From NCBI GenBank assembly GCA_027488375.1, contig JAIYBW010000002.1, positions 434,001 through 498,000 of the forward strand: 64,000 nt of DNA, given 5' to 3'. Shown piece by piece: positions 1-9,172 of the stretch. Every line of letters begins with the position of its first letter. Position 1 is the first letter of the stretch. The position numbers and the translations under genes are program-made. The notes under the pieces are model-generated. The model searched no databases and was not told where the DNA came from. It worked only from the letters and a program-made list of their open reading frames with translations. The DNA is from Pseudomonadota bacterium. GTDB taxonomy: Bacteria; Bdellovibrionota; Bacteriovoracia; Bacteriovoracales; Bacteriovoracaceae.

Positions 1-1149
1 AAGGCGATTTAAATTCTGAACCGCACTTTTTATCGTTTCATCTTTTTTAGCAAAACAAAATCTTAAAAACTTTTCTCCTTCAGTGGACTTTAAATAGAAA
101 GCTGAAGGAGGAACAGTAGCGACTTTATATTCCTTAATTAGTTTCATGGCAAAATCAACATCATTTAATGATGTATGTTTTGAAATAGGAACCATCATGA
201 AATAGGTTCCTTTAGGAATTGAAAATTCAAATCCTAACTTTTTTAACTCCCCATAAAACTGGTCTCTTTTGCCTTTATAAAGTTCGACAAAGCCTGGAAG
301 ATAATCCGGAAGACGTTTAAGGCCCTCAGCGACAGCCTCTTGCATCGGTGTAGAAACAGCAAAAGTCACATACTGGTGCACGAGACGACAGGCCCGGGTC
401 ACAGAAGGATTGGCACAGATCCAGCCAATTTTCCATCCGGTTAGACCAAAGGTTTTTCCGGCACTCGAAACAGTAATGGTTCTCTCTCTCATCCCATCAA
501 GTGTTGCTGTGGGGATATGCTTGGCCCCATCAAAGACAAGAAACTCATAAACTTCATCTGAAAGGAGATAAAGATCATTTTTCATCACGAGTTGAGACAC
601 GCCCATAAGTTCTGACTTATCCCAAACTTTACCAGTCGGATTGTGCGGATTATTGAGGATGAGAAGTTTTGTTCTTGGTGTAATAGCCGCTTCTAATTCC
701 TTAAGATCGATGGTGAAGTCAGGAGCATGCATCGTGACAGGAACAGGAATTCCTCCCGCCATTTTGATGGAGGCGACATAAGAATCATAAAATGGTTCTA
801 GTACAACAACTTCATCACCTGGATTAATGAGACCAGTAATCACAAGATAAATGGCTTCAGTTGCACCAACAGTTACAGTAACTTCTGTTTCTGGGTCATA
901 ATTTAAAGCATAAAAATTTTTATAGTAATGAGAGATTTCTTGTCTCAGGTTCTGAGTTCCATGAAAAGGAGCATACTGATTATGGCCTTCTTGCATTTTT
1001 TTATAGGCGACTTCTTTAAGCCAGTCAGGACCATCAAAATCCGGGAAGCCCTGTCCTAAATTGACAGCTTGATGCTCTCGCGCCAGGCGTGAGATCACTC
1101 CAAAAATAGAATCTTTAAAATCCGCAACTCTTAGTGCCGTATCCTTCAT
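1..1149 (-). CDS. Class I/II PLP-dependent aminotransferase (partial, 3' end off window)
   Basis: The reading frame starts at an ATG at 1149, seven bases after an AAGGA ribosome site, and runs off the left edge, leaving about 383 codons visible. The translation shows the fold-type I aminotransferase landmarks: an N-terminal LGQGFPDFDGP segment, an NNPHNPTGK motif, a DEVYE segment, and SSAGKTFGLTGWKIGW, whose lysine should bind pyridoxal phosphate. The SxGKTFxxTGWKIGW form is typical of the kynurenine/methionine aminotransferase group (YbdL-like), so a cytosolic transaminase using aromatic or sulfur amino acids is the best guess; substrate is not readable from sequence. It is the last visible gene of a long minus-strand run, 41 bases after the L,D-transpeptidase stop. 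Confidence 0.9.
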   Translation of the reverse strand, partial: MKDTALRVADFKDSIFGVISRLAREHQAVNLGQGFPDFDGPDWLKEVAYKKMQEGHNQYAPFHGTQNLRQEISHYYKNFYALNYDPETEVTVTVGATEAIYLVITGLINPGDEVVVLEPFYDSYVASIKMAGGIPVPVTMHAPDFTIDLKELEAAITPRTKLLILNNPHNPTGKVWDKSELMGVSQLVMKNDLYLLSDEVYEFLVFDGAKHIPTATLDGMRERTITVSSAGKTFGLTGWKIGWICANPSVTRACRLVHQYVTFAVSTPMQEAVAEGLKRLPDYLPGFVELYKGKRDQFYGELKKLGFEFSIPKGTYFMMVPISKHTSLNDVDFAMKLIKEYKVATVPPSAFYLKSTEGEKFLRFCFAKKDETIKSAVQNLNRL

Positions 1150-1190
1150 ATTTATTCCTTGATGCCACTTTTATAGCACTCTAGAAAGGA

Positions 1191-4001
1191 CTATTCAATT
1201 TTTTGAGAAATTTCTATGTAACTCATATTTTTTTTGAGTTTTTGGACATAGGTATTAAAATCAGCATTGGCCGGATCACTGCTTGACTCTAGTGCCCCAC
1301 GCCGACCTTGATAAATATAACCTAAATAATCAACCAAGTTTTCTTTTGAAATTTTAACTTTCCTAGGGTCTTTTTCATTTTGGTTCGCAATATTTTTTAA
1401 AACTTTAACAGCGTCAACGAGATAGGCCATAGTGGCCACAGCAGAGTTTTTAGGATCGCCTAACGAAGATTTATTAATTTGAGGATAAGATTTTTTCCAA
1501 TCTCCATTAGGAAGATCTTTAATTTGAGTGAAGCCACGGGATGTATTGAGGACCGACTTATCAAATGGATTTTGACCATTCAAAAGTCTTTTTGCCGCCT
1601 TTGCAAGGATCACATCGCCCTGATCATATTCCTTAATCCAATATTTAGTGCTGCGACCAAAATCAGATTCATTGCCCATAATTCCATAGGCAACAGAAGC
1701 AAGGTCATTGTAATCATCATTTGAAAGATTGAAAATATTCATTAGCTTAGACTTTTCTGTCTCGAGGGCCTTAACAAATGATTGAGAATGAGTTGTTTTT
1801 CCATTCTCATTAACAATTTTTATATCAATAGAATGAAAATTATTTTTTGATTGAGTGTAATTATAGAGATGAGCATCGGCCACCGATGTCTTTGAGATAA
1901 ATCTCAATTCACCATCTTTTACAATAAATTTATTATTTTCTTCTTCAGGTAAAACATAAACATGACAAGTCGGTTTTATCCAGTTTCCTAGCTTTAAAAA
2001 ATCAGCTTGTTTTAAATTAACACAGCCACCGGAGACTCTTCGATCTAAAGGATTTCCCGTTCCAAAGTTTCCATACCTGGCCTGTAAATTATTGGGCACT
2101 TGATGAATGGCAAAAACTTTCTGACCTTCAACTTGTAAAATATTATTACTGTATCTTTTTTTAAGATCATCATTAACTTTTGGAGCTCCAATCGTAAAGG
2201 CACCTGCTCCTGTGGTTCCACTGGCCATCTGATCTCGCTCAGAATATTCGGTCCATCGAGTTTTAGCATCAGAGACCTTTTTACCGACTAAAATCTCCGT
2301 TGTATAAACGGGAGAACCTCCAAGACTATAGACCGTTAATTTTGCATTTTTCTTGTCGATAATAGCGTAATGTTGACATCCACTCTTGTCAGGCCGATCG
2401 CGATGATAATTGATGATAGTCTCAGTATCAGAAAGATTCTGATAAAGAACTCTTCGCTCTTTATCAATCTTAACGTCCTTTGAGCCGGCCGTACTCCTGA
2501 AAGGTGAATTGAGTTGGCGCCCAGTTTCAGTATCATAGACTTGGTTGTTGATGACAAAATGTGGTTTATTGTTCATGAGCGCATTGGCCCTGGCAAGGAG
2601 ATAGGGTCTCTCAAATCCTTTATAACGATCAGAATCATGCTTAATACCAGTTTTGGTCGTCATCACATAACCAATCGCCCAATCTGGAGAAACTTTCTCC
2701 CCTTTTAAATTGTAGAGAGAACCATTGTAGGTAAACGTTTTATCACCATTTACTTTGGCGATAATTTGTCTGACTGCTAGTTTGGGATCAGACCATTGGA
2801 GCGTCTTCTTAAATTCAGACCTTGCAGCAGGAGGAATTAATTCCAAAGCAGATTCCGGCTTTAGATATGTTCCTGTTTTTCTGTTATAAATCTTATCTTG
2901 ATGAATAAAAACTTTTTCATCGGCCAGAATAGCATCAGACATTGATTGTAAAAATTCTGGCTGAAACTTTCTCCAATCCTCAGCTTTTCTATTTGTACCA
3001 TCTTTGACGATTAAATTGACCGGATCTTCTATAAACATTCCAGTGCTTGAAGTGTAATACCTGGTCACTGGAGAAACAGGGCTCACTTTAACTTTCTGAC
3101 CAATCACGGTTTGTCTTTGTGGAGTTTTTTGCGGTGGTGTTGTCGTGAGTGGTGGACCAGTTTTGAGCCAAAGCTCTCCATAAGTGAGTTCATCCAAAAT
3201 GAGGTCATCACTTAAAAGCTTATCTTCAAGTGAAGCCCAGAAAATATTTTGTATATTTTCACTTTGGTTAAAAATTTCTGCAAAATCGTCCTGATCGCAA
3301 ATCTTGATGTCCGAACATTGTGAAGGCAACTCAATGTCATTAAAAAACTGATTCAGTTTTGACTGCATTGAAGAAAGCGTTGTCTCTAATCCTTTTAATC
3401 TCATTTCTACATTGAGGGCTTCTTCAGTTGAGGACGGTGTGACTTTATAAGAAGCGTTTATTAATTTAGTAAAATTGAGCATGCCCTCTGGAGAATGAGA
3501 ATCAAGCATACTTGTTTTATAGACACCATTTATGGCATTTCTTTTTTCAAATTTAGCAACACTGTGAAGAAGTTTTAGATCGGAAGCATTTATGACATAA
3601 GGTTTATCTTCTTCCTTAAAATCTTTTGCCAGCACATCCTTTAAATAGGGGGCGATTTCGGCCAGGGTTGTGCGAGAAAGAGGTTGAGATTCAAAGGCAT
3701 CTCGGGCCTTGATAAAAGCAGGATCGGTGGAAGTATACTTTTCATCAAGCAAGGTAAGAATCGTTCTCTCAACATTTTCTAATTTCGTACCATCATCATT
3801 TTTTTGTGCTTTTAAATAGGCCCAGGCCAGGCGGTGAAGGGTCAGATCTCCCTGTATCCGCAAAAATTCTGCAGCCTGATCCTTTTTAATCTTTGATTCA
3901 AAGAGAGTTTTTAGGGCAGATTCGCACTCTGAACTGACCTGACTCTGTAATGGCAAAGCCATCAGGCAGAAAACGGCCATGAAGATGAATCTTAGTATCA
4001 T
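1191..4001 (-). CDS. Large secreted L,D-transpeptidase with C-terminal lysozyme-like domain
   Basis: 936 residues with a Sec signal peptide (hydrophobic residues about 3-20). Residues about 540-690 form a YkuD L,D-transpeptidase domain: a conserved HQVP segment and the catalytic RRVSGGCVNL motif near residue 654, whose cysteine forms the acyl-enzyme in 3-3 peptidoglycan crosslinking or D-amino-acid exchange. Residues about 765-900 contain GIMGNESDFG and SRGFTQIK, an arrangement like the catalytic-Glu and GLMQI motifs of lytic transglycosylases. Between residues about 330 and 500 a Y-(N/D)...TG..L..P module occurs three times (YNRKTGTYLKP, YNLKGEKVSP, YDTETGRQLNSP). Typical L,D-transpeptidases are 300-500 residues, so this is a large multidomain form. 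The first YkuD part is secure; the lysozyme-like assignment is inference from motifs. Confidence 0.85.
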   Translation of the reverse strand: MILRFIFMAVFCLMALPLQSQVSSECESALKTLFESKIKKDQAAEFLRIQGDLTLHRLAWAYLKAQKNDDGTKLENVERTILTLLDEKYTSTDPAFIKARDAFESQPLSRTTLAEIAPYLKDVLAKDFKEEDKPYVINASDLKLLHSVAKFEKRNAINGVYKTSMLDSHSPEGMLNFTKLINASYKVTPSSTEEALNVEMRLKGLETTLSSMQSKLNQFFNDIELPSQCSDIKICDQDDFAEIFNQSENIQNIFWASLEDKLLSDDLILDELTYGELWLKTGPPLTTTPPQKTPQRQTVIGQKVKVSPVSPVTRYYTSSTGMFIEDPVNLIVKDGTNRKAEDWRKFQPEFLQSMSDAILADEKVFIHQDKIYNRKTGTYLKPESALELIPPAARSEFKKTLQWSDPKLAVRQIIAKVNGDKTFTYNGSLYNLKGEKVSPDWAIGYVMTTKTGIKHDSDRYKGFERPYLLARANALMNNKPHFVINNQVYDTETGRQLNSPFRSTAGSKDVKIDKERRVLYQNLSDTETIINYHRDRPDKSGCQHYAIIDKKNAKLTVYSLGGSPVYTTEILVGKKVSDAKTRWTEYSERDQMASGTTGAGAFTIGAPKVNDDLKKRYSNNILQVEGQKVFAIHQVPNNLQARYGNFGTGNPLDRRVSGGCVNLKQADFLKLGNWIKPTCHVYVLPEEENNKFIVKDGELRFISKTSVADAHLYNYTQSKNNFHSIDIKIVNENGKTTHSQSFVKALETEKSKLMNIFNLSNDDYNDLASVAYGIMGNESDFGRSTKYWIKEYDQGDVILAKAAKRLLNGQNPFDKSVLNTSRGFTQIKDLPNGDWKKSYPQINKSSLGDPKNSAVATMAYLVDAVKVLKNIANQNEKDPRKVKISKENLVDYLGYIYQGRRGALESSSDPANADFNTYVQKLKKNMSYIEISQKIE

Positions 4002-4036
4002 AGCGTTCTTGTCGGAATAGGGCTGAAAAACTTAAG

Positions 4037-5059
4037 CTATTCCTTAGGATCCATGGCATCTCTCACACCTTCTCCAATAAGGGAAAGCATTGTAAGTGTT
4101 AGGAATAAGGCAAGTGAGGGATAAATGGCGAGCCACCACCCTTCGGTGAAATGTTTTTGGGCCTGATTAAGGAGCTCTCCCCAGCTTGGAGTTGGGGGAG
4201 TGAGACCAAAACCGAGATAATCTAGACTTGCTAGTGACGTGATATTTCCGGCCAAGACGAAAGGTGAAAAAGTGATTAGGGGTGAAAGAGAATTTGGTAA
4301 GAGATGTTTAAAAAATATTCTCACATGCCCGGCCCCTAGAGCTTTGGCAGCTTCTACAAATTCTTTTTTTCTGTTTTTTAAATATTCACCACGAACATAG
4401 TAACTAATTCCGATCCAACCAAAGAGACTTGATAAAAAGACGAGTAAAACAAGTGTTGGTTTAAAAATTGAAATAATAATGATGAGTAAAAAGAACTGAG
4501 GGACCGTTGAAAGGATTTCAACTACACGCTGTCCCCAAAAATCTACTTTCCCGCCAAAATAACCCATGACTCCACCAACCACTGTTCCAAAGGCAAAAGT
4601 GAGAAGCCAAACAAGAAAGGAAAATGTAATTGAATACCTTAGCCCATAAAGAAGACGAGTTAAAATATCCCGCCCTCGATCATCAGTTCCCATCCAATTA
4701 TCTTGCGTCGGTGAAGAAGGATAAGACTCCACTTCTTTATTAGACTCATAGGGATCCCATTGTATGATAGGCCAAATCGCAAAATCTCCCCTTTGAGTAT
4801 CAATCTCGAGGTTACGATAATCCGTAACAAGCGAATTAGGATCTTCAAAAAGAGTCGGATGATAATCCTTAAAGACTGGAAAATATAAATGATCTTTATA
4901 CTTTAAAATAAGAGGTCGACTGTTGGCCCAAAACTCAGCACTAAAACTTAGAGCACAAGAAATAATCATCATCCAACACGAAATGACGGCCAGCTTACGA
5001 GATTTAAATCTACGCCATTTTTTTAAAGTAGCGTCATTCTTAATATATTTTTCAATCAT
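4037..5059 (-). CDS. Peptide/nickel-type ABC transporter permease, YejE/OppC-like
   Basis: 340 residues. An N-terminal hydrophobic segment (about 26-45) is followed by a periplasmic region containing DNWMGTDDRGRDILTRLLYG, characteristic of DppC/OppC/YejE permeases, then further membrane segments and the EAA loop EAAKALGAGHVRIFFKHLLPN that docks onto the ATPase. It pairs with the permease just upstream (4-bp ATGA overlap at 5056-5059) to form the inner-membrane channel of a peptide importer. The insert between the first helix and the DRGRD motif fits the YejE subgroup (microcin C/peptide uptake). No ATPase gene follows; a cell-wall enzyme gene begins 36 bases downstream. Confidence 0.9.
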   Translation of the reverse strand: MIEKYIKNDATLKKWRRFKSRKLAVISCWMMIISCALSFSAEFWANSRPLILKYKDHLYFPVFKDYHPTLFEDPNSLVTDYRNLEIDTQRGDFAIWPIIQWDPYESNKEVESYPSSPTQDNWMGTDDRGRDILTRLLYGLRYSITFSFLVWLLTFAFGTVVGGVMGYFGGKVDFWGQRVVEILSTVPQFFLLIIIISIFKPTLVLLVFLSSLFGWIGISYYVRGEYLKNRKKEFVEAAKALGAGHVRIFFKHLLPNSLSPLITFSPFVLAGNITSLASLDYLGFGLTPPTPSWGELLNQAQKHFTEGWWLAIYPSLALFLTLTMLSLIGEGVRDAMDPKE

Positions 5060-6093
5060 GTGAAATCGATCCTTGGGTCTACTAATACATAGGCGAAATC
5101 CGAAAGAATATTACCTAAAAGAAATAGCGCACTTTGAATAAAGACAAGTCCCATGATGACATTATAATCTCTAGAGAGAATGCTTTTATAACTTAAAAGT
5201 CCAATTCCATCGAGTTGAAATATTGTTTCAAGCAATAATGACCCGGCAAAGAAAACAGATAAAAAACCACCTAAACCCGTCACAATAGGAATGAGGGCAT
5301 TTCGAAGTGCATGCTTCATATAAACAACTTTCTCAGTCACTCCTTTTGCCCGTGCCGTACGAATATAATCCTTTTTGATTTCTTCTATGAGTGAGTTCTT
5401 CATCAAAATAGTGAGACTCGTAAAAGATCCAATAGTGTAACAAACTAAAGGTAAGAAGAAATGATGGAAACGATCAACCAATTGCTCCCAAGTACTTAAT
5501 TCATCAAAAGCCTCAGATTGTATTCCCCCAATTGGAAAAAATTCAAAGAAGCTCCCCCCCGCAAAAACAACAATAAGAAGAATCGCAAGCATAAAGGAAG
5601 GTATGGAGTAAAAAACAAAAAGAATAAAACTGGTAGCCACATCAAAACCACTACCGTGCTTAATCGCCTTCAAGACACCTAAGGGGATAGAGACAAGGTA
5701 ACTTATAATGAGTGAGAGAATCCCAAACTGAAGTGAGACCGGAAATTTACTTACGATCACATCAAGTACAGGTTCTTCATAAGTAAAGCTTTCCCCAAGA
5801 TTCAAAGTCGAAATATTTTTTAACCACAAAAAATAGCGCTCATGCACAGGGCGGTCGAAACCATATTGTTTTTTGAGGGCTTCCATAATTTCATTCGACA
5901 CACCCTGTTCCGAACCACGAGAACTGGAGGTTCCCTGGGCAGAACTATCCCCACCCCCACCAAATCTCATTTGTTGGATTTTTTGTTCAATCGGGCCACC
6001 TGGCGCCATATTAATGATCGCAAAGACCACAACTGTGACACCGAGAAGTGTGGGGACTAAAATGGCAAGTCGTCTTAAGAAATATTTCAACAT
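5056..6093 (-). CDS. Peptide ABC transporter permease, YejB/OppB-like
   Basis: 345 residues. It begins with MLKYFLRRLAILVPTLLGV, the typical first helix of DppB/OppB permeases, then a periplasmic segment (GGPIEQKIQQMRFGGGG) of YejB type, NLGESFTYEEPVLDVI, and a C-terminal EAA loop TARAKGVTEKVVYMKHALRN. About six membrane helices are visible. It lies one base after the binding-protein gene and overlaps the next permease by 4 bp, so the three are almost certainly co-translated. Function: half of the transmembrane channel for oligopeptide uptake. A glycine/serine-rich stretch near residues 45-65 is probably a flexible periplasmic loop insertion. Confidence 0.9.
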   Translation of the reverse strand: MLKYFLRRLAILVPTLLGVTVVVFAIINMAPGGPIEQKIQQMRFGGGGDSSAQGTSSSRGSEQGVSNEIMEALKKQYGFDRPVHERYFLWLKNISTLNLGESFTYEEPVLDVIVSKFPVSLQFGILSLIISYLVSIPLGVLKAIKHGSGFDVATSFILFVFYSIPSFMLAILLIVVFAGGSFFEFFPIGGIQSEAFDELSTWEQLVDRFHHFFLPLVCYTIGSFTSLTILMKNSLIEEIKKDYIRTARAKGVTEKVVYMKHALRNALIPIVTGLGGFLSVFFAGSLLLETIFQLDGIGLLSYKSILSRDYNVIMGLVFIQSALFLLGNILSDFAYVLVDPRIDFT

Positions 6094-6094
6094 A

Positions 6095-7705
6095 CTATTT
6101 TAAAGTCCAATATTGTTGGCCAATTCCATAATTGAATGTCTCTTTAGGCTTTTGAACACGTTTAGTGTGAGCATAAAGAGAATACTTACTATTAAAAAAG
6201 AAAATATATGGATAATCAGATGATATTAACTCGTGGACTTTTCTAAGAATTGAAATTCTTTTTTCTTTCTCATAAATTTTTCGGCTTTGGTCGATGAGAC
6301 TATCAACCTGCTTATTAGAATAACTAATAAAGTTTGATCCAGATCCTGCAATTGAGGATGAATGCCAAATTTGTTTTGGATCCCAATCAACTCCTCCCCC
6401 ACCCCAGGCGAGGCGGACGGCATCAAAATTTCTTTCATCAATCAGTTTAATAAATGAGTTCCATTCAACATTTTTTAAATTAATCTCAACACCGGCCTTG
6501 CTTGCATCTTCCTTGAAAACAGTAAGATATTTCATCATATCTTGGAGAGGTTCTAAGATCGTAAAAGAAAGTTTTACTTTCTTTCCATTAATAGTTTTAT
6601 CCAGGATTCCATCTTTATCAGAATCCTTCCAACCTGAAGATGCAAGAACTTTCAAAGCATTCTGTGGATCATAAGGCACAGGTTTAATATCTGGATTAGC
6701 ATAGTCAGATTGGACATAAATAGGCCCAGTTGCAGGCTCAGATAAATTATATTCAAACTTATCAATCATGAGTGGACGATTAAAAAGCATGCTCAAAGCT
6801 TTTCTAACCTGCACATCTCCCAACACGGGATGCTTCATATTAAAACCAATAAAGCTAAAACCTTTCGGCGTTTTATTTTCCGTTTTAACTTTAACAATTT
6901 TATCTTCCCAAATTTGACCGATAGTTTTTTTCACAAATCCATCTGGTCTCATGCCTAGAAAATCAATATCTCCCTTTTTAAGTAACTCTAATGAAACATT
7001 TTCTTCAGCTGAAAATCTCAGAACAATCTTTGGAATGGTCCATGATGTCTTCTCCTCGTCAACAGTGAGTCCCCACCAGTTTGGATTTTTAACTAAGATA
7101 ATTTTCTGTCCCTTATCATATTTGGTGAACATATAAGGGCCTGTTCCAATAATATTTTTCCCAAAGCTCTTTTTATTCTCAGAAACGCCATAAAAATGTT
7201 TCGGAATGACTTGAATACCAGCACAGACATCGAAATTTTGAAAATAATCATCTTTCACAATAAAGCGAATATTAAACTTATCAATAACCTGAACTTCTTT
7301 TATGGCCTCATAATAAGATCGCATCTGAACAGCTTTATAATCATCTGTAAAAATGACATCGTAAGAAAATTTAATGTCTTCTGCCGTTAATTCTTTACCA
7401 TCATGCCACTTAACACCTTCTCTAATTTTAAAATCAAAGATCTTTTTATCCTCAGAAATTTTCCATTCTGTCGCGAGAGCTGGCTTCCACTCATATGAAT
7501 CGACATCTCTATCAAGGAGGCTTTCAAAGATATATCCATGCACAGATGAGGAGAAAGCATCCACCGAAGATAATGGGCTTAATGTTGTTGGCTCACCACC
7601 TATATTTAAATATATAGATTGAGTCGATTTTTTTCCTTTCCCCTGACAAGCAAGTATCCCAAAAAGGATAAAAAACAATACAAGCTTATGGCCTGCAGAC
7701 TTCAT
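6095..7705 (-). CDS. Extracellular solute-binding lipoprotein, family 5 (peptide ABC importer)
   Basis: 536 residues from the ATG at 7705, chosen because AAGGAG lies just upstream; an earlier TTG at 7720 sits before that ribosome site. The N-terminus is a lipoprotein signal ending in FGILAC, so the mature protein should be membrane-anchored. The body has the SBP_bac_5 order: GGEPTTLSPLSS near the start, FKIREGVKWHDGKELTAEDIKFSYD, NIIGTGPYMFTKYDKGQ, then ALSMLFNRPLMI and GWKDSDKDGILDKTINGKK. It is close to YejA/OppA-type peptide binders. It precedes the two permeases with a 1-base gap, giving binding protein-YejB-YejE order. The likely ligand is a peptide, but its identity cannot be read from sequence. 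Confidence 0.9.
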   Translation of the reverse strand: MKSAGHKLVLFFILFGILACQGKGKKSTQSIYLNIGGEPTTLSPLSSVDAFSSSVHGYIFESLLDRDVDSYEWKPALATEWKISEDKKIFDFKIREGVKWHDGKELTAEDIKFSYDVIFTDDYKAVQMRSYYEAIKEVQVIDKFNIRFIVKDDYFQNFDVCAGIQVIPKHFYGVSENKKSFGKNIIGTGPYMFTKYDKGQKIILVKNPNWWGLTVDEEKTSWTIPKIVLRFSAEENVSLELLKKGDIDFLGMRPDGFVKKTIGQIWEDKIVKVKTENKTPKGFSFIGFNMKHPVLGDVQVRKALSMLFNRPLMIDKFEYNLSEPATGPIYVQSDYANPDIKPVPYDPQNALKVLASSGWKDSDKDGILDKTINGKKVKLSFTILEPLQDMMKYLTVFKEDASKAGVEINLKNVEWNSFIKLIDERNFDAVRLAWGGGGVDWDPKQIWHSSSIAGSGSNFISYSNKQVDSLIDQSRKIYEKEKRISILRKVHELISSDYPYIFFFNSKYSLYAHTKRVQKPKETFNYGIGQQYWTLK

Positions 7706-7720
7706 ATAAGGCTCCTTCAA

Positions 7721-8419
7721 TTATTTTTTTATATATAAGGCCGGATCAAGAGACCATCGATCAAGTTTTAAGTTGTGATCTTCAACTCTGTAAGTTTCAA
7801 TTTTCGAGTCAATTTCATTAACTCGAGCTTCAGAATTTTTAAATTCTGTAAAAGAATGAGCTTTGTCTTCTTCAAGTAAGGCAAGTTCTTTTTGCCACTC
7901 AATTTCTAATTTTTGTCGGAGGATTTCAAAGCGCTTATTCACAGCATCGACTTTTTCGACAAAACCATCTAATTCTTTTTGATGGCGAATTTTTTTCGCA
8001 TTCATGGCCAGACGTTTTTTTAATAAAATTTCAACGAGCTCTTTAGCGATTTGAGTTGTTTGTTTTAAGTCAGAACTTTCAAAGTGAAGATAAGTACCTG
8101 TTGTAAAGTGAACTCGACGGATACATTTATCATAATCAGGAATTCTCAGTAATAAGTAATCATTTGTCCGCCCCTCAACATAACTTATACATCTCTGATC
8201 AGGATACGTTTCGTTCCAAAAATCAATGCGATCCCGACGATTAAAAAACTTTATATTGGCAAAATCAGTTCTAATTCTTGCCAGCTTCGCCGGTGGATTT
8301 AAGCGCGAAATTCTACCTGAGAAGATAGATTCATTTTCATCTTTTTTTGATTCAACAGTCTGGGACCAACTTAATGATCCGAAATTCAAACTGATTAAAA
8401 TTATTAGGACTTTTAGCAT
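7721..8419 (-). CDS. Secreted protein of unknown function with C-terminal coiled coil
   Basis: 232 residues; a clear Sec signal peptide (about 1-19, ending SLSWSQ). The middle part (about 35-110) is a compact mixed region with two cysteines (CISYVEG and CIRRVHF), possibly a disulfide. Residues about 115-215 are strongly heptad-like and charged (EILLKKRLAMNAKKIRHQKE onward), so a periplasmic coiled coil is likely. It lies directly upstream of the peptide importer genes (15-base gap), so it may be co-transcribed with them, but nothing ties it to transport. I do not recognise a family. Confidence 0.75.
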   Translation of the reverse strand: MLKVLIILISLNFGSLSWSQTVESKKDENESIFSGRISRLNPPAKLARIRTDFANIKFFNRRDRIDFWNETYPDQRCISYVEGRTNDYLLLRIPDYDKCIRRVHFTTGTYLHFESSDLKQTTQIAKELVEILLKKRLAMNAKKIRHQKELDGFVEKVDAVNKRFEILRQKLEIEWQKELALLEEDKAHSFTEFKNSEARVNEIDSKIETYRVEDHNLKLDRWSLDPALYIKK

Positions 8420-8491
8420 GTTTTTATTATGCCATGGACTGATTTTTTTGGAAGTAAACTAAGGTTTTTTATGAGCAAGAAGGCTACTCAA

Positions 8492-9172
8492 CTACTCTTT
8501 TTTAAGAATAATACTTGATCGAAACTCTTTTTCATGAACAGGCTCTTCGTATTTTAAGACTCTCATCCCAGGGAAAAGTTTCAAAAGCTCCTGCTCTCTA
8601 AGATAGTTATCAGAATTTTGATCTAATTTTCTATTTTTATGTTTTTCTCTCTCTTTAATTGTATGAGCTTCATAAATGAGAATTCCACCTGGCTTCAACC
8701 AAGTTTTAATCTTTTCAATCATTGCTCGATCAACCCAATAAAAACAAATAATCGCATCAAATGATTCAGGAGGTATTTTATAGTCCTTTAATGAAGCAAC
8801 TACGCCCTTTATTTTCACACCAAACTCTTGAGCAAGAAGATATGATTTTTTAACAGCAACCGAACTTATATCCACTCCAGTTACTTTATACCCCTTCTGC
8901 GCCATAAAAACGGCATTTCTCCCCTCACCCATACCCATATCAAGTACGGCGCCTTCAAAGGGAATATAATGGTAATTTTCGGCCAAGAATGGTGCTGGAG
9001 ATTTACCAAATATAAAAGTTGATCTTGCGTATTTTTGATCCCATTGAGTTTTAGAATCTAGAGATTGCTTAACCCCGGAGAGCTGCTGAAATCTGCTCCC
9101 CGATATAGGTTCCCTTGAGAACGCATTAAGGCCAATGAGAAATGATAAAAACAAAAATAAAACTTTATTCAT
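8492..9172 (-). CDS. SAM-dependent methyltransferase (TehB-like class I) with an N-terminal signal sequence
   Basis: 226 residues. Residues about 72-180 form a Rossmann methyltransferase core: VLDMGMGEGRNAVFMAQKG (SAM-binding motif I), VTGVDIS (acidic loop), FDAIICFYWVD and LKPGGILIYEAHT. The closest family impression is TehB/thiopurine-type small-molecule methyltransferases. Unexpectedly, the protein starts with a hydrophobic leader (MNKVLFLFLSFLIGLNAFSR) that looks like a Sec signal or membrane anchor, although SAM is cytosolic. The start overlaps the stop of the upstream gene (ATGA), and no later in-frame start before the catalytic core is obvious. It is the third gene of a coupled trio with 9169-9648 and 9645-10112. 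Confidence 0.82.
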   Translation of the reverse strand: MNKVLFLFLSFLIGLNAFSREPISGSRFQQLSGVKQSLDSKTQWDQKYARSTFIFGKSPAPFLAENYHYIPFEGAVLDMGMGEGRNAVFMAQKGYKVTGVDISSVAVKKSYLLAQEFGVKIKGVVASLKDYKIPPESFDAIICFYWVDRAMIEKIKTWLKPGGILIYEAHTIKEREKHKNRKLDQNSDNYLREQELLKLFPGMRVLKYEEPVHEKEFRSSIILKKE

